Shown here: positions 46,750-60,068 of the stretch, piece after piece
How positions within the stretch are numbered: position 1 is the first letter of the stretch
How the letters are laid out: the number at the start of each line of letters is the position of its first letter
Translations under genes and position numbers: made by a program
Assembly (NCBI GenBank): GCA_001584585.1
Contig: LSYV01000011.1
Location: forward strand, 1,800,230 to 1,864,229
Direction of reading: 5' to 3'
Source of the DNA: Gonium pectorale
Lineage: Eukaryota > Chlorophyta > Chlorophyceae > Chlamydomonadales > Volvocaceae
DNA length: 64,000 nt
Notes under the pieces: model-generated
The model's input: the letters and a program-made list of their open reading frames with translations, nothing else
What the model was told of the DNA's origin: nothing
Databases searched by the model: none

Positions 46750-49700
46750 ATGTCGACCAGCGAGCTACTGGCGCTCCAGGTAAAGCCGGAATGCCTGCAA
46801 GCATCTTCATTTATGTGTGCTGCCTTTGGCTTCTGGGATTTCGGCTGGGTTCGGGTCGCCAACCACCGCCGTCACATTCCGCCGACAGAGCAACATCAAG
46901 AAGGACCCGGATGGATATAAGGACGAGTTCATGCTTCAGGCAAGCAGCGCATGCAGCGCCATGTTCGGGCGGACCGGCGGGTTTGCACCGCCTCCTGCAC
47001 AAACCCCTCGGCCATTCCCGAGGACGTTGGTTGGCAGGAGTGGCGCTCCCCTCGATACCCGTATCCTCATCCAAGCCATGGGCTTCAAATGCTTGCCAGG
47101 ACGCCATGCCCACGGCCGCCCGCACGCCCGCACACCCCTTCGTCCCTCCTTGTAGTACCGCCATTACCAGGCCCTGCTGGATATCTTCAAGCTGCGGCCC
47201 AGCAAGGAGAGCAAGGAGTTCGGGGACCTCGTAATGTTCATGGCACAGGTGCGGCCCTGCCTTAGGGGCCCTGCTGTCACGCAGCGGGAGGGGGCAGGAG
47301 AAGGGTTGGGGCCCGGCTGCGTGGCACGGGCCACGTACAGGTGGGTTTCGCCCCTCCTCGTCTCTCCTTCCCACAATGTACATGCATCCAAGAGCCGCAA
47401 GGCGCAGCTGCTGCCGTGACAGGTGGGGACGCTGCGCTGGCCGCTTATCGGCCCTCAGCGGCTGCGGCTGGTGGCGACGGCGGGTGGCGAGTGAACAAGG
47501 GCTGGGTCTGCGCTCTGCGATGTCGTGGGGTGCGGAGCTTTGGCTTCAACATTGAATAATATGCGTGATGGTACGAACTTCCCGGATGCCGCTCAGCCGC
47601 AGTGCCGGCGGCGGCAGGGACCCGGGCTGCACGGGCGGGACTCCAGCTGGCTGCGGCCCTGGACCCGATCGCGCCCGCGTAGGGAGGGGCGGCTCCTGGG
47701 CGGGCCGGCGCCAGGGCGACAGTAGCCCGCTGCCTCGCAACGGCGTCCTCGCCCCTGCCATCCCTCCTTCCGCCCCCCTCCCGCGCCCCGCTGCTGAAGT
47801 ACGCCAGTCCGTCCTCGTCCAGCCAGCATCCTTATACGGTAACTCCTCCCCGCCCCGCCCCGCCCCCCACCCCGCCCCCCTTTCCTCCGTGTCCCCTACC
47901 CCGGCCCCGCGACCAGGTGTCCCGCGCCTACCCCAAGACCATGTCCGGCTTTGCTGGCGAGCTGGCGGCGCTGCTCGACGGCCACGCGGCGGTGCTGGAC
48001 GGCGCGCTGCGGCGGCAGCTGGTGGGGGCGCTCATCCTGATGCGCAACCGGGGGCAGGTGGAGGCCATGGCGGTGCTGCCGCTCTTTTTCCGCCTGTTCA
48101 GGTGCCAGGTGAGGAGAGGGGCGAGGCGATATGGGTGGGGGAGGGGATGGGTAAGAGAGGGGAGAGGCGAAGAGGCTCTCGGAGTGGCGGCGCGTGCCAT
48201 CCGCAGAAAGTAGCTCGGCACGGTGCCGCCTGTGAGCGGCTGGCGCTGGTGCCGGGCACCCCAGCAATCCTCCCGACCCATGCCCCTAGTGGCCCGGGGC
48301 AGAAGCATGGCAGAGCGTCAGGTGTAACTGGGCCCCTCCGCGCCTCTCACTGGAGTCCCATCGGGTCGCTTCCCCTCCACACGCTCTGCCTTCTCTCCCC
48401 CTTTGTCTCTTCGTCGCCCGCCAGGACAAGGCGCTGCGGCAGCAGCTCTTCCGCCACATCGTGGCCGACCTCAAGGCCGCCAACCGCAAGACGCGCAACG
48501 AGCGGCTCAACAGGGCGGTGCAGGTGGGCGGCTGAGCGGGGGCCGGGATTGGGTGGCGAAGCGGCAGGGTACGGTGTCTGTGTTATGTGGCATGCAAAGA
48601 TACTGAGCTTCTAGAGAGTACGGTAGTGGTGCGGGGGTCAGGGCGGGCGGGCGCTTTCCGGAGATGTGCGCCCAGGCCACCGCCCTCGGGGGCGACCGCC
48701 GCGTTGCCAGGCTCCCCCATGCAAACTTCCCTGCTTGTCTGCGCCGCAAGCACGATCGGCTGCGGCTAATACATGATACGCTTCCCCGCGGCCATTGCTG
48801 CTTAGAAACCGCCTACACGCCCCTAGAACTGTGGGAGAACCTGATGGCTGCGAGACCCTTTCCCATTGAACGCGCTCTCTCAACACCCTCCTCCCAGAAC
48901 TTCATGTACACGGTGGTGAGCGACGACAACGAGGCGGCGGCCAAGCGGGGGCTGGCGGTGCTGACCGAGATGTGGCGGCGGCACGTGTGGCGGGACGCGC
49001 GGACGGTCAACGTCATTGGTGAGCCACCGCGCTGCGATGGGTGCGTGTATGTGGGCGTCAGCCAGCGTCTCCTAACTTTCCTCCCCCTCCATCTGCCATC
49101 CACTTCCGCGCATGTCCTCTGCCTGTCCCGTCCCCTGCCCCGCCGTCTCGAAGTCCGGGCGACTTTATTCGGTGGCCCCGGGCCCTGCTGCGCCCTCACT
49201 CTGTCCTCCATGTCGGGCCAATGCTGCTGAATGCCTTAACGCCCGCAGGCCCGTGTCCTCTAACCGGCCCTGCCGGCCCTGACGCCCCTTGTCTCTCCCC
49301 TCTCGCCGCGAAACCCGCCTCTCGCCTCTCCCGAACCTCGCCCCTTACCCCTCGCTCCTCAGCCTCCGCGGCCTTCCACAAGTCGCCCCGGGTGCTCCTG
49401 GCGGTGATGAAGTTCTTCCTGGGCCAGGACCGCGACGCGGACGAGGACGGCTCGGACGCAGACAGCGACGGAGAAGGCGAGGGCAAGAAGAAGCCCAGCG
49501 GGCCCTCAAAGGAGGACATTTACGCGGCGTACCACAAGGTGCGCAGCCGGAAGGGATGGGAGTTGCGCTGCGAGTTCGGGGTCCAGGGGGAGGGAGGCTG
49601 TGTTGGGGACCGGCGCATGAAGCGCTATGGCGTGAGGGTCTTGCACACAGGGCTGCGCAAAAGTCTTTGCTCCGTCCCCATCGCGCACAGCCTACCCGTC

Positions 49701-52700
49701 GGATCCTGACACGCCCGAGCATGCCATCCGACGATGCTCTGCCCCTGCTGCCCTGGCCCGCCCCCGCCCCCCGGCCCCGCCCCCGCAGGGCACCCGCAGC
49801 AGCAAGAAGAAGAAGCAGCACAAGCTGAAGCGCGTGCTGGCGACAGTCAAGAAGGCGCAGCGCAAGGCTGGCGCGGGCGGCAGCGGCGCGGAGAGCTTTG
49901 CGGCCATCCACCTGCTGCACGACCCGCAGACCTTTGCCGAGCGGCTGTTTGGGCGGCTGGCGGGCGGCGGCGAGCGCTTCGAGACGCGGCTGTCGGTGAT
50001 GATGGTGCTGTCGCGCGTCATCGGGACGCACAAGTGGGTGCGGGGCGCGGGGGACGATGTGGGCTGGTACGGCATGGGGAATCGGGTGAGGCGCACAAGT
50101 GGGTGCGGGGTGCGGGGCACATGGTATGGACGCGGCCGCAGAGCGAGGGTTCCGGCGCGGGCTCAGGGGGCTGAAGGGGGCTATCTTCCAAGACAGGTCG
50201 TCGCGCTGCCCCGTTCCTTCCAAACGAAACCCCATTCCTGCACATGTCGCTCGGATTGCTGTCATTGTCTCAAAACGGCAGCGAGGTCTTTGCCTCGCGC
50301 TGTTTTTGCTATGATACATGCGGGCCTCTGTTCACCCGCCCACGCACACGCCTCCCTCTCCTCGCGCAGGCTGCTCGTGCTCAACTTCTACCCCTACCTC
50401 CAGAAGTACATTGCGCCCCACCAGCGCGACGTGACGGCGGTGCTGGCGGCGCTGGTGCAGGCGACGCACGACCTGGTGCCGCCCGACACGCTGGCGCCCG
50501 TGCTGCGCCAGCTGGTGGACCAGTTCGTGCACGACAAGTGGGTTACGGGGCCGGCGGGGCGTACCTGCTATCTGGATGCGTGGAGGTCGGGGCTGGAGGG
50601 CACACGGGCTTCCGAGGTTTGAAACAGGGCGGGGGGGCGACACGTTTAGAGGGAGGGCGGGAAGGGGCTAGGCTCTTGCGGAACGGAGCGCTTGGCGCTG
50701 GTGTGTGTGGGAAAGCTGCGCCCGAGGAGGCTGAGAAGAGGCGGTCGGTGTCGAAGGTGGTTCGGCGTCGGCCGTGGAGGGCCTTGCGGGTCCGGTGCGG
50801 ACCCCGGGTGTGTCAGCGCGCGGCTCGGAATAGTGCGGAGCGCCTGGTGCATGCCCAGCGCTGAGCACCCGTGCGCTGCGCCCTCGCCAACGCTCGGCCC
50901 CGGTTGCGGGACGCGGCCCCCGCTCGTAGGGCTGGCTGGACGTCTCTTCCCCGATTCATCACCCGAGGGGCGTTACGCGAGTCGGGCCCACACATGCCTT
51001 TATGCACTCGGAAACGAACCCGCGCCACTCCCACAAACGCTGCTGGCGCCCAGCTCGTCTGGTCATTCCCTTTCCCCTTCAAACCGCCAATCAAGTACTC
51101 GAACCCAACCCGCGCCACTTCCCTGCGTCCCCCCCTCCTTTCTCTGCAAATGCGGCTGGCGTCCAGCCCGCTCCTGTCAATCCCTTCGTGGCTTCAACCC
51201 CCTCCTGTCCGGCCGCAGGGCGCGTCCCGAAGTGATGACTGTGGGCCTGAAGGCGGTGCGCGAGCTGGTGCTGCGCTGCCCGCTCATCATGACGACCGAG
51301 CTGCTCTCCGACCTGGCCGAGTACAAGAAGTTCCGCGAGAAGGAGGTGGCCACGGCGGCGCGGTCGCTCATCAGCGCCTTCCGCGACATCAACCCGGAGA
51401 TGCTTGCCAAGAAGGACCGCGGGCGCGGGGCGGACCTGGGTGAGGCGGCTGGGGCGGTCGAAGCGGCTGAGGCGGCTGCTACAGGCGGGGTTGGTAGGGT
51501 GGTGGTGGTGGTAGGGTGGGGCTGGTTGGGAGCTTGCGTGCTCCCGTTTCTTCTTCATAGGGGCCCTGAGCGACAGCCGGCCAGCGCAAGGCTCTGTCCC
51601 GGCCCAGAGCTCGTGGCTCGCCTCTTTACCCACCCCCTAGCCTAGCGGGTTCGCTGCCGACACGCAGCGCGTCCAGTCCTATCTCAGTACCCGCTTGCCC
51701 GTCGCAAGCGACTACGTAGTCCTAGGTGCACGTTTCCGCTCCTCTGCCGTCACATCCGGGCTCCAACCCCCAGCAACCCGCTGGGCTTGCAGACACAACT
51801 CGCTTGCCCTCGGCCCCAACGCAAGCCCACCCCGCCGACCACTTGCGCATCCGACCCAGCACCTTCCAACCGCTGCACCCCAACCCGCCGCTTTGCCCTC
51901 GCCCTGCAGCGCTCAAGCCCCGTGCGTACGGCGAGGCTGACGTGGCCACCCGTGTGGACGGCGCCGAGTTGCTGCAGCGCGCGCTGGCGGAGGGGCGCAC
52001 GGGCAGCGACGACGACGAGATCGACATGGGGGACAGCAGCGACGCGGAGGGAGACGAGGGAGAGGATTCGGACCTGGAGTCGCTGTCGGGTGGGTGAACC
52101 ACGGGTGGTGGGACGGCGGTGGGAGGGGTTTCACGTTCGAGTAACAGCCCAGCACGCATGAGAGCTTGGCGGTATTGTGGTGCAGCCGCTCAGGTCGTGG
52201 ATTTTAAAAGTAGATGGGAAGCTCCGAAGCGTGCTGGAGGTGGTGACTTCATGCTGGCAAGGAAAGGACGCGATTGCATCGGTTTGCGCCCGGTTGGCCC
52301 CGCCCCCGAGCGCTGCTCATTTGCGGGCTTACGCGTTGCACCCCCTCGCCCCCGGCCGCAGGCGACGAGGGGGGGGACGGGCAGCGGCGACTGGGAGGAG
52401 GTGTCGGACGACGAGGAGCGAGCGGCGGCAGAGCAGGGGGCCAAGGCCGCGGGGAAAGGTGGGGGCGCGCTGTCATGCGTGCGATCATGGGAGGTCCCCT
52501 GGCGGGCAGGCGTTGTCCAACATGCAATGGCGGCCAGTGAGTGAAGGCGCACGAGGGCGCCCACCGACATGCGCCATGCCGGGGCTCAGTGAGCCCCTAC
52601 CCTAGCCTGTGCCTCTTTGCCTGCTTCGGGCTGTCGGCAGCAGTAAATCACACGTGATCGGGGCAACAACGGGTCGGGCTGTGTGGGCGCACATCCGTGT

Positions 52701-54243
52701 CCTGCAGGCGTCCAGAAGGCCAAGGCCAAGGGGAAAGGCAAGGAGGCGGCGACTGCCAGCGAGAGCGGCGAGGGCGAGGATGAGGAAGACGAGGGGCCGT
52801 CTTCCTCGGGTGACGGAGAGGGCGATAGCGACGACGAGGGCGAGGGCGAGGGCGAGGGCGTCTCTGGCTCGGGCTCTGAAGAGGACGAGGGCGAGGACGG
52901 GCTGGAGGGCAGCTCCGGGTCTGGGTCCGAAGAGGAGGAAGAGGACGAGGACGACGGCGGAGGAGGGAGGGGCGGTCGCAAGGGCGGGAAGAAGCAGGGC
53001 AAGGGGCAGCAGGAGAAGGCCGCGAAGCAGCAGGAGGACCCCAACTCTCTGGCGGCGCTGCGGCGGCGGCTGGCGGAGGCGCAGGCCAAGAAGAAGCGAA
53101 AGGCGGGCGAGGAGGAGCCGGCGGAGGGCGAGGCGCCGGCGGCTGTTCCCATCGAGGCGGAGCGCATCCTCACACAGGAGGTGCGGCTGGCGTGTGCGAT
53201 TGCGTACATTAGATGCATGCATGTATGCGATGCTGGGCCCCCTCATCTGCGGGTGGGCTGTGTAGGCCGGCGCGCGTGCCGGTGGGGCAGCGTAAAGCGG
53301 CGGATGAGGGTGCTGGCGGCTGGGTCGGGAGGGAGAGGAGCGGGGCGGTGAACGGCAGTGATCTCGCCCTGTTGAAAAGTCTGTAAGAGAACGGGGCCTC
53401 CTGTGTAATCGACCCCCTCCTGCGCCTGGCCCGTACGCACGCGCCGCGCTCCCCCCATCCCGTTTCCCTTCCTCACCACCCCCATCCCCACCCACCCACC
53501 CGGCCACTCTCCGCAGGACTTTGAGCGCATCAAGCGGCTGAAGCAGAAGGCGCTTGTGGAGGCGGCCCTCTCCAAGCACGGCCTGTCGTCCGCCAGCAGC
53601 AAGGCCAAGAAGGCGCGGATGCTGGAGGCGGCGGAGGAGGAGGCGGCGGAGGCGCTGGCGCTGCGCGAGCGGCTGTCGGCCATCGGGGAGTCCAAGGTGG
53701 CGGCCACAGACCTCGTGGGTGAGTACATGGCCCGGTGCCGCTCCCCTCGCCCGCTCATGTGGTGTCGGGATACGCACGGAACACACACGAACAGGCCGCG
53801 GCGAGCCGGTTGGCAGTGTACGGCAGTGCCATATGTGATGTACCGTACCCTGCACGTTCCTGCCCATCGTGCGCTGGGCCCTGCTGGGGCCCCTCCTTGA
53901 ATATGTGCAGGATCCCCCCTAAGCGATTGTGCCGTAGTGTGCCGCCACTCTTGCCCACGTGTCCTCGCTCGCCCGTGCCACGCCGCGGCCCGCAGGCAAG
54001 CACAAGGCCCGCAAGGACAAGGCGGCCCGCCTGGCGAGCGTGCTGGAGGGCCGCGAGGGGCGCGAGAAGTTCGGCGCGCGGAGCGGGCTCAAGAAGAAGA
54101 AGACGGCGGGCCTCAGCGAGCGCGAGAAGCAGCGCAAGAAGGTCATGCCCATGGCGGCGCGCGTGGCGCAGATCCGGCGGCGCAACGCGGCGGCGCGCGG
54201 GCGCGGGCGGGGCAAGAACTTCAAGGGGCACGTTCGCGGCTGA
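46750..54243 (+). CDS. SDA1: SDA1/SDAD1 homolog, 60S ribosome biogenesis factor
   Basis: Nucleolar protein needed for maturation and export of the large ribosomal subunit. Fifteen exons: 46750-46779, 46889-46939, 47156-47248, 47917-48108, 48425-48523, 48898-49018, 49363-49538, 49789-50033, 50370-50537, 51219-51439, 51910-52093, 52370-52458, 52708-53180, 53517-53718, 53996-54243, about 863 residues. Family blocks: LLALQSNIKKDPDGYKDEFM, FKLRPSKESKEFGDLVMFMA, NFMYTVVSDDNEAAAKRGLA, FAAIHLLHDPQTFAERLFGR, LNFYPYLQKYIAPHQRDVTA, EVMTVGLKAVRELVLRCPLI and RILTQEDFERIKRLK. An acidic Ser/Glu/Asp region (about 610-700) and a basic C-terminus (RKDKAARLASVLEGREGREK onward) match the family; it is longer than the animal protein because of the acidic part. 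Intron 2 has a GC donor. The exon 11/12 junction is uncertain. Confidence 0.93.
46940..47155 (+). other. GC-AG intron in SDA1
   Basis: Exon 2 ends CTTCAG and the intron begins GCAAGC, ending TTGTAG. Splicing here joins KDEFMLQ to YRHYQALLDIFKL, exactly the order and phase of the SDA1 family. The next GT downstream gives the wrong phase. Confidence 0.85.
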
Positions 54244-55142
54244 GCTGAGGCGGCTGTGGTCCGGAAGGGACTGCAGCGCGGAGAAGTGAGCAACGGGTGG
54301 CGGCGCAACTGGGTGGTGCAGCCGTTTTCGTCCTGTTGTTTGGGGAGGTGGGTGGTTGGAAGGGCTGATGCTGGGGTCCGGCCGGCGGCGCGGTGTCGTG
54401 GCAAAGTTGCATGTATGGTTTGGACCGGTGACTGGACCTGGGAGCGGGAGGCCGTCAGGGTTGTTTGTGCCTACCAGTTTGTAGCGTGCGTGCGCAAATC
54501 GCGATGTTGCGAGAAGGTAGCCCACCGCGGGGCGGCTTTCGTGATGCGATAACTGCTTCCAGCTGGAGAACAGGAGGCGTGTCAACTAGGTCGCTTCCTG
54601 TGTTTCCGGCATTCCGCGTTCTTTGTGCGCTGCCTTTGTATGCGACATTTGCAGACTGGACGGCTGGTGACACTGAAAGTGGGGTTGATGCACTGGTGAG
54701 CCGCCGCACAGGCAGAGCGATGTACTTTTTCCTGCCGCGGCAAACGGGCATTCAGCATTGTGATGTCGAACTTAAGGCGAGGGGTTTGGACGGAGGATCG
54801 TGGAGTAGAATAGATGACGTGACGGTTGCAGACAGGAAAGTGTGTGACGGCGTACGGCGTGCCCGGAAACTGGCCGTTGGTGTTCTGCTTGGCGACTTGG
54901 TTTACTGTGTATGCGTAGCGGTATCAGCCTGTGGCGTCCTGGTCTTTGGGTCGCTACACCTGCGTGCAACAGCCGATTGCTCCCACGGAGACTTACTATG
55001 GAAATTTGCAGATAACTATTCAATAAGCAAACTATAATACTACAGCCACTAAGCTCAAGTGCAAGAGATAGTGTTGTTTGCGGCCGCGTAATACAGAGAC
55101 TATCAGCAGGGATACAGCGAGCAGGGTATTTCCTATGCAGCG
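54244..55142. other. Intergenic region, SDA1 to palmitoyltransferase
   Basis: A 190-codon open frame crosses it but has no recognisable or biased protein character. Probably the SDA1 3' UTR and the promoter of the next gene. Confidence 0.5.
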
Positions 55143-57878
55143 ATGCCTGGGGAGACGGCTCCGCCCTGCACCATTGTCTTCAGCAACATCAACTTCGTGG
55201 TCTTAGGCGTGCTCTGCGTCTTCGGGTTTCTATACTACGTATCTGTCTTCTGCGTGGTGGGTGGTAATTGGTCTGCACCCTCGCTTGCCTGTGAACCCCC
55301 GTGCCAAACCCCCGCCCTTTCCACGAACACCCGACCACCGCCGCAGATTGTGCCATGGCTCAGCTACTCCGTTCCGGGAATTACAAATATGGGGGTCCTG
55401 ACGTTGACCACCGGCGTGTCCCTCTACTGCTATCTGTTCTGCGTCCTCTTGGACGCTGGCAGGTATGGCCTTGGCCACGCGTACAGCAGGAGCAGCAGCT
55501 GAGCACCTCCCCTTCGGTTTGACTTGCAGGGCGCCCTCCGACTATGATCCAGACCAGGAGATCGCCAAAGTGCTTGAAGTGAAGCGCAAGGTGGGGCGGC
55601 CGGATGGGGGCTTTCAGTTATCCTGGCTCGAGATTTATTCCGGAAACTCGAACACGCGCGAGTCGTTCGCCGGTGGTGGGGTGCTGACGGGCTGCGTGCT
55701 TGGTGCCCTGGGGCCTCCCACATGGCGATTCCACGGCGCGTTCCTGAAGTGCTCTGCGAACATCCGGGCCTAGCGCCGTGGCGGCAGTAGACCATGCCGG
55801 CAGCCGCGGGCATGTGCTACCGTCTTGACACATGCTGGCTCTCCACCTACGTGCAGGACGGTGCGCCCCGCTTCTGCCAAAAGTGCCAGCACTTTAAGCC
55901 GCCCCGGAGCCACCACTGCCGGCGGTGTCAGCGATGCGTCCTGCGCATGGTGAGGCGGCTGCCGGGACACATGAGGGAATGCTAGGGGCGCCACAGCGCG
56001 GCACCTTGAGACGGGAAGGGCGGGGCATCCTCGGATGCTGGAGGATGGAGGCACGGGCGCGGAACATCACTCTTCATGGGAAAGCGTTTGTTGTAATAAA
56101 GGATGGCTGGTTTCCGGCTGCTTCCCTACTACTGGAGTTGCTGCGCCCGCCGTGGGCGTGACGACTGTAGACCGGAACATCCAATCGTGCTGCTCTCAAC
56201 CTAACTGCACAAACCCGCAGGACCACCATTGTCCCTGGACCAATAACTGCATCGGGCACGCGAACTACCGGGCGTTCTTTCTCTTCCTAATATGTAAGTG
56301 ACCCTGCACGGCCGGGTGCACAGCGAGCTTCTGTCCGCGAAACCATACCAGGACACGAGTGGTGGCGCCCTGTTACCCGCTGGATTCCGTTATCCTTCGC
56401 CGCTGGCGTCGCACCCGCGTGGCGTCGCTTCGCCAAGCCCCTCCCATCGCGCTTCCTCGACTTGCACCTCTTCTCATCTTCTGCTGCCTAGCACCTTCAC
56501 CGTACTCCCTCCTTGACCTCCCCGCTGCGCCGCGCTGCGCTGCTCCACGGCTCCATGGCTCCCGGCGCCCCCAGACGTGAACGCGGCGCTGCTCCATGTG
56601 GTGGGGCTGCTGGGCGCCCACGCGCTGCACATCCTGCAGACCAGCCACATGCAGCGGGTGCTGCGGACCGGGCCGCAGGCCAAGCCCGTGCAGCTGGCGG
56701 GCGGCTGGATAGGCTCGGTCTGGCTGTGGGCGGTGCTGCAGGTGGGCGCTGCCGCTCGGGTCTTGGCCCCCGGCTGTAGGCTGTGGGTTGGCGTGGGATG
56801 GTTGGCCGCGCTGCAGTCGCCGGGGCGGGGAAAGGCGGCCGCTGGTTGGGAAGGGCATGCGAGGTGCTGGGGCACGCTGGGGCACGGGTACTGTTCGCGG
56901 TGCGTGAACGATTCCCGTGGATGGCCTCGATCCCACTACGGTACTTGCACAAAAGTGCCTGGGGCGAAGGGCTCGAGTGGTGGGGCTGTGGCCGCAACAG
57001 CCTTCTGGGCTTTCAAGTCGATGGACTCATCCCTAGGATGCGCAACAACGGACGAGCTCCGTTGCAGCACAGCGTAGCGCCATGGCGAGTTGCCTCTGTA
57101 CACTTCCGCGAGATACAACTGTAGCAAGAGCATTCCTGTCTTGAGGACTGAGCTGCTACCTGGGATCCCGCCCTTTGCCCGTACAGTTGGTGGCGTTCGG
57201 CATCGCGCTGCCGCTGACCATCGGTCTGCTTCTGCTTTTCATCTGGCACGTGCAGCTGGTGGGGGTCAACAAGACGACCATAGAGTACCAGGAGGTGCGT
57301 GACACGCCGCGTGACATGAAGTCGCGTGGAAAGCCGCGCGCGTGCAGTTGGGAGGGACAGACAGTCTGGTGTTACAAGAGGCCTCCACAAATTGCGCCCC
57401 GCGCCTCCGCCCTCGCACATTCCCGCGTGTCTAAACTGCTCGACACACAGCAGAAGCGCGAGTACTCTGCCGTTTCACTATAGGCCCACCCACCGGCCAC
57501 GATCCCGGCCTGTCCAACGTCTGCATGTCCGTTCCCTCACGAGCACCGTTACACTCGCGGGGCTTGCCTGCGGGCACATGTTCCGCTCCGCCACAGTGAT
57601 TCGACCAAGCCGTCCGCACTCCCAACATGCAGGGCGTTACTGCCAGCATCAACGCGGCCGCCAGCGGGGTGCCCCTGGACCAGGTGCACACGCACCCGTA
57701 CGACCTGGGCGTGTACGCCAACCTGATGAGCATCTTCGGGAACAACCCCGCAGCCTGGCTACTGCCGCCTCTGGCGCCCACGCCCGGGGGCACGTCCTAC
57801 CCCACCAAGTGGGACATGCCCATGGGAGGGCCGGACCACGAGGAGCGGGAGGCCAAGCTGCTGGGGCTTGTGGCGTGA
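55143..57878 (+). CDS. DHHC-type protein S-acyltransferase (palmitoyltransferase)
   Basis: Membrane enzyme that attaches palmitate to protein cysteines. Eight exons close in phase: 55143-55256, 55347-55462, 55530-55590, 55857-55949, 56221-56293, 56575-56741, 57187-57294, 57633-57878, 325 residues. Two transmembrane segments lie in exons 1 and 2 ([40 protein letters not shown]). The Cys-rich domain is [26 protein letters not shown], with the catalytic DHHC at residues 129-132 beginning exon 5, then [16 protein letters not shown]. Two more membrane segments follow in exons 6 and 7. The family TTxE motif is KTTIEYQE, and the C-terminus has [16 protein letters not shown]. The layout and the PYDLG tail resemble the small plant PAT13-16 group. 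Its substrates are unknown. Confidence 0.94.
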
Positions 57879-59744
57879 GGCCAGTGAGGCGGGTGCGCCC
57901 GCCGGTGAGTCGGCCCAGGAGGGCCTTGTGCCGCTGTGCGGTGTTGGCTAGACGCGCGGCTTGAGGCGGGGCCCTGGGCTGGCGGCCTCATGGTGTGAGG
58001 CCAGTGAGGCCCGCCTAAAGCTTGGGGTGCTTGACTGGTCAGAGAGTCCATGGCCGCTTGCTCGCTTAGCACGGCAGGCCGTGAGCCGGCAGCACGTACT
58101 GGCGCCGTCGCCCGATAGTTTCTTGTGCGTCAAGTTGGAGGCGAGTGGCTGAGGAAGTCGATGGGGTCCCGAGTGGGTTCGACTTTTACGGCAGCTTGCT
58201 CAGCTTGGATGCAGCATTGGTGGCATGACCAAAGGCTTCGGCGTATCCTTCCGACACGGACAGCGTTGGACATGAGGCACATTCGCTCCATCCACAGTAC
58301 CGGTAACTACTGAACATGTGGGCTCGGTCCCCTGCGCGCCGGCCCCGCGCAGTTTCCGATACATCCCCGGCTACTGCGTGCGATGGTTGCTAGGGACTGG
58401 GCGGAAGGTCATGTGTGCCGAACTGGCCGCCTGCACTCCGCCTGCATGGTGCCAAAGATAGGACAGGCGGGGAAGGGGGCACCGAGCCCTGGAATGCTGA
58501 ACGGTGGGTCTCGTCATGCCGGCTGAGCTCGCGTGTGTGGGCGTTGAGTACGCAGCGTGACTTCTTGAGAATCTTAACATGGGGAGCGCGGCTCGTTTGG
58601 GGGTGACCGCGTGCTGTCATACAGCTGCTGACTGTGGTCGAGCCGGGCTGGCGACTTGGAAGCGGGACTTCGGCAAAACCCGACAAATGGCCCTCTCTGG
58701 GGCGGCACAAGTGGGGCATATACACTGTCAGGGGCTGCGTTTGACCGTCCGCAAATCGGAGTCGACCGGATGTGATCTTGACGAACGGACTACGAATTCT
58801 GCGCACTGGGTTTGATGCCCGGCAGCTTGCCCTGTCAGGTAACAGCGAACACCATGTCAGCATTAGTTGCAGCGGATAGGTCCGTAACAGCTGCTACAGC
58901 TGTTCGGCACTAAAGCAGACATCCAGCACAGGCTTGCTATCTTCCTGGAGACGGTATTAGAGACCCGCCTAATTCCCCTCCCGAATGCACCGGTCCCAAT
59001 TAAAGTCGCTGGCGTAATTGACCCCTAGGCTTGTACCCTGAAAATTACGCACATTTGCCTGGCCCCAAACCCGGAAATAAATGGTGGACTACGTAATTGA
59101 CCTCTTGAATACGGCTTTTTTTTTAAATTAGTGCGCTCTGTGCGCCGCAAAGTAGGCGTAGCTGCTATCTTCGCATTAGACCTTTTGACTGACAAGACAT
59201 TCTAATGTCAGTTTGCCGCTGCCGTTACTTCAACGCTGCCAGACACCTGTAGCAGGCTGGCCCAGCGGAACAGCGGAGGTTCGACACCGCTAATGACATA
59301 TACAGTGCCTCTCCATCAACCAGTAGTGTATCTTGCAAACCGCACATGCTTGCCACGATCTGACGTGCTGCATGACGTGGGTTGTGAGTGCTGCGTTGTG
59401 GGCACACTGCAGCTCCGGCTTCCATTCCAAGACCGAACTGGCCGCCCTTCATTCACCAGCCGATGCAAGAACTACGAACAAGCGGAACCGCGCATTGCAG
59501 GGGTAGCAGCCGCACCACCTGCACGGAAGCAAGACGGTCAATGCGAAAGCCCTATGGCAAGGGGTGAAACGCTACGGGAAGGGATGAAGTGCTGTAATTT
59601 CGGTCATACACAGCTGAAGGCAAGGTTTCACTGTCGTTTTGCAGACCTGTTTGAGCATGCCGACACGTGTAGGAAACATACCCGAAGGCGCAGCAGGCGC
59701 GCGTTGTCACCATGATTGGCAAGAGATGTTTTAGCCATTGCCGG
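57879..59744. other. Intergenic region after the palmitoyltransferase
   Basis: No coding frame that I can support. It includes a locally AT-richer stretch with a T-run near 59110. The left edge of the second gap ends in CATTGCCGG, which recurs just after the gap. Confidence 0.5.
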
Positions 59745-60068
59745 NNNNNNNNNNNNNNNNNNNNNNNNNNNNNNNNNNNNNNNNNNNNNNNNNNNNNNNN
59801 NNNNNNNNNNNNNNNNNNNNNNNNNNNNNNNNNNNNNNNNNNNNNNNNNNNNNNNNNNNNNNNNNNNNNNNNNNNNNNNNNNNNNNNNNNNNNNNNNNNN
59901 NNNNNNNNNNNNNNNNNNNNNNNNNNNNNNNNNNNNNNNNNNNNNNNNNNNNNNNNNNNNNNNNNNNNNNNNNNNNNNNNNNNNNNNNNNNNNNNNNNNN
60001 NNNNNNNNNNNNNNNNNNNNNNNNNNNNNNNNNNNNNNNNNNNNNNNNNNNNNNNNNNNNNNNNNNNN
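59745..60068. other. Assembly gap (324 N)
   Basis: CATTGCCGG occurs on both edges and the right side is a tandem repeat, so the missing sequence is probably more of that repeat. Confidence 0.9.

Noticed and set aside
54465..55037. 190-codon + strand frame after SDA1
   Set aside because: No domain or bias towards real coding; most likely 3' UTR sequence.
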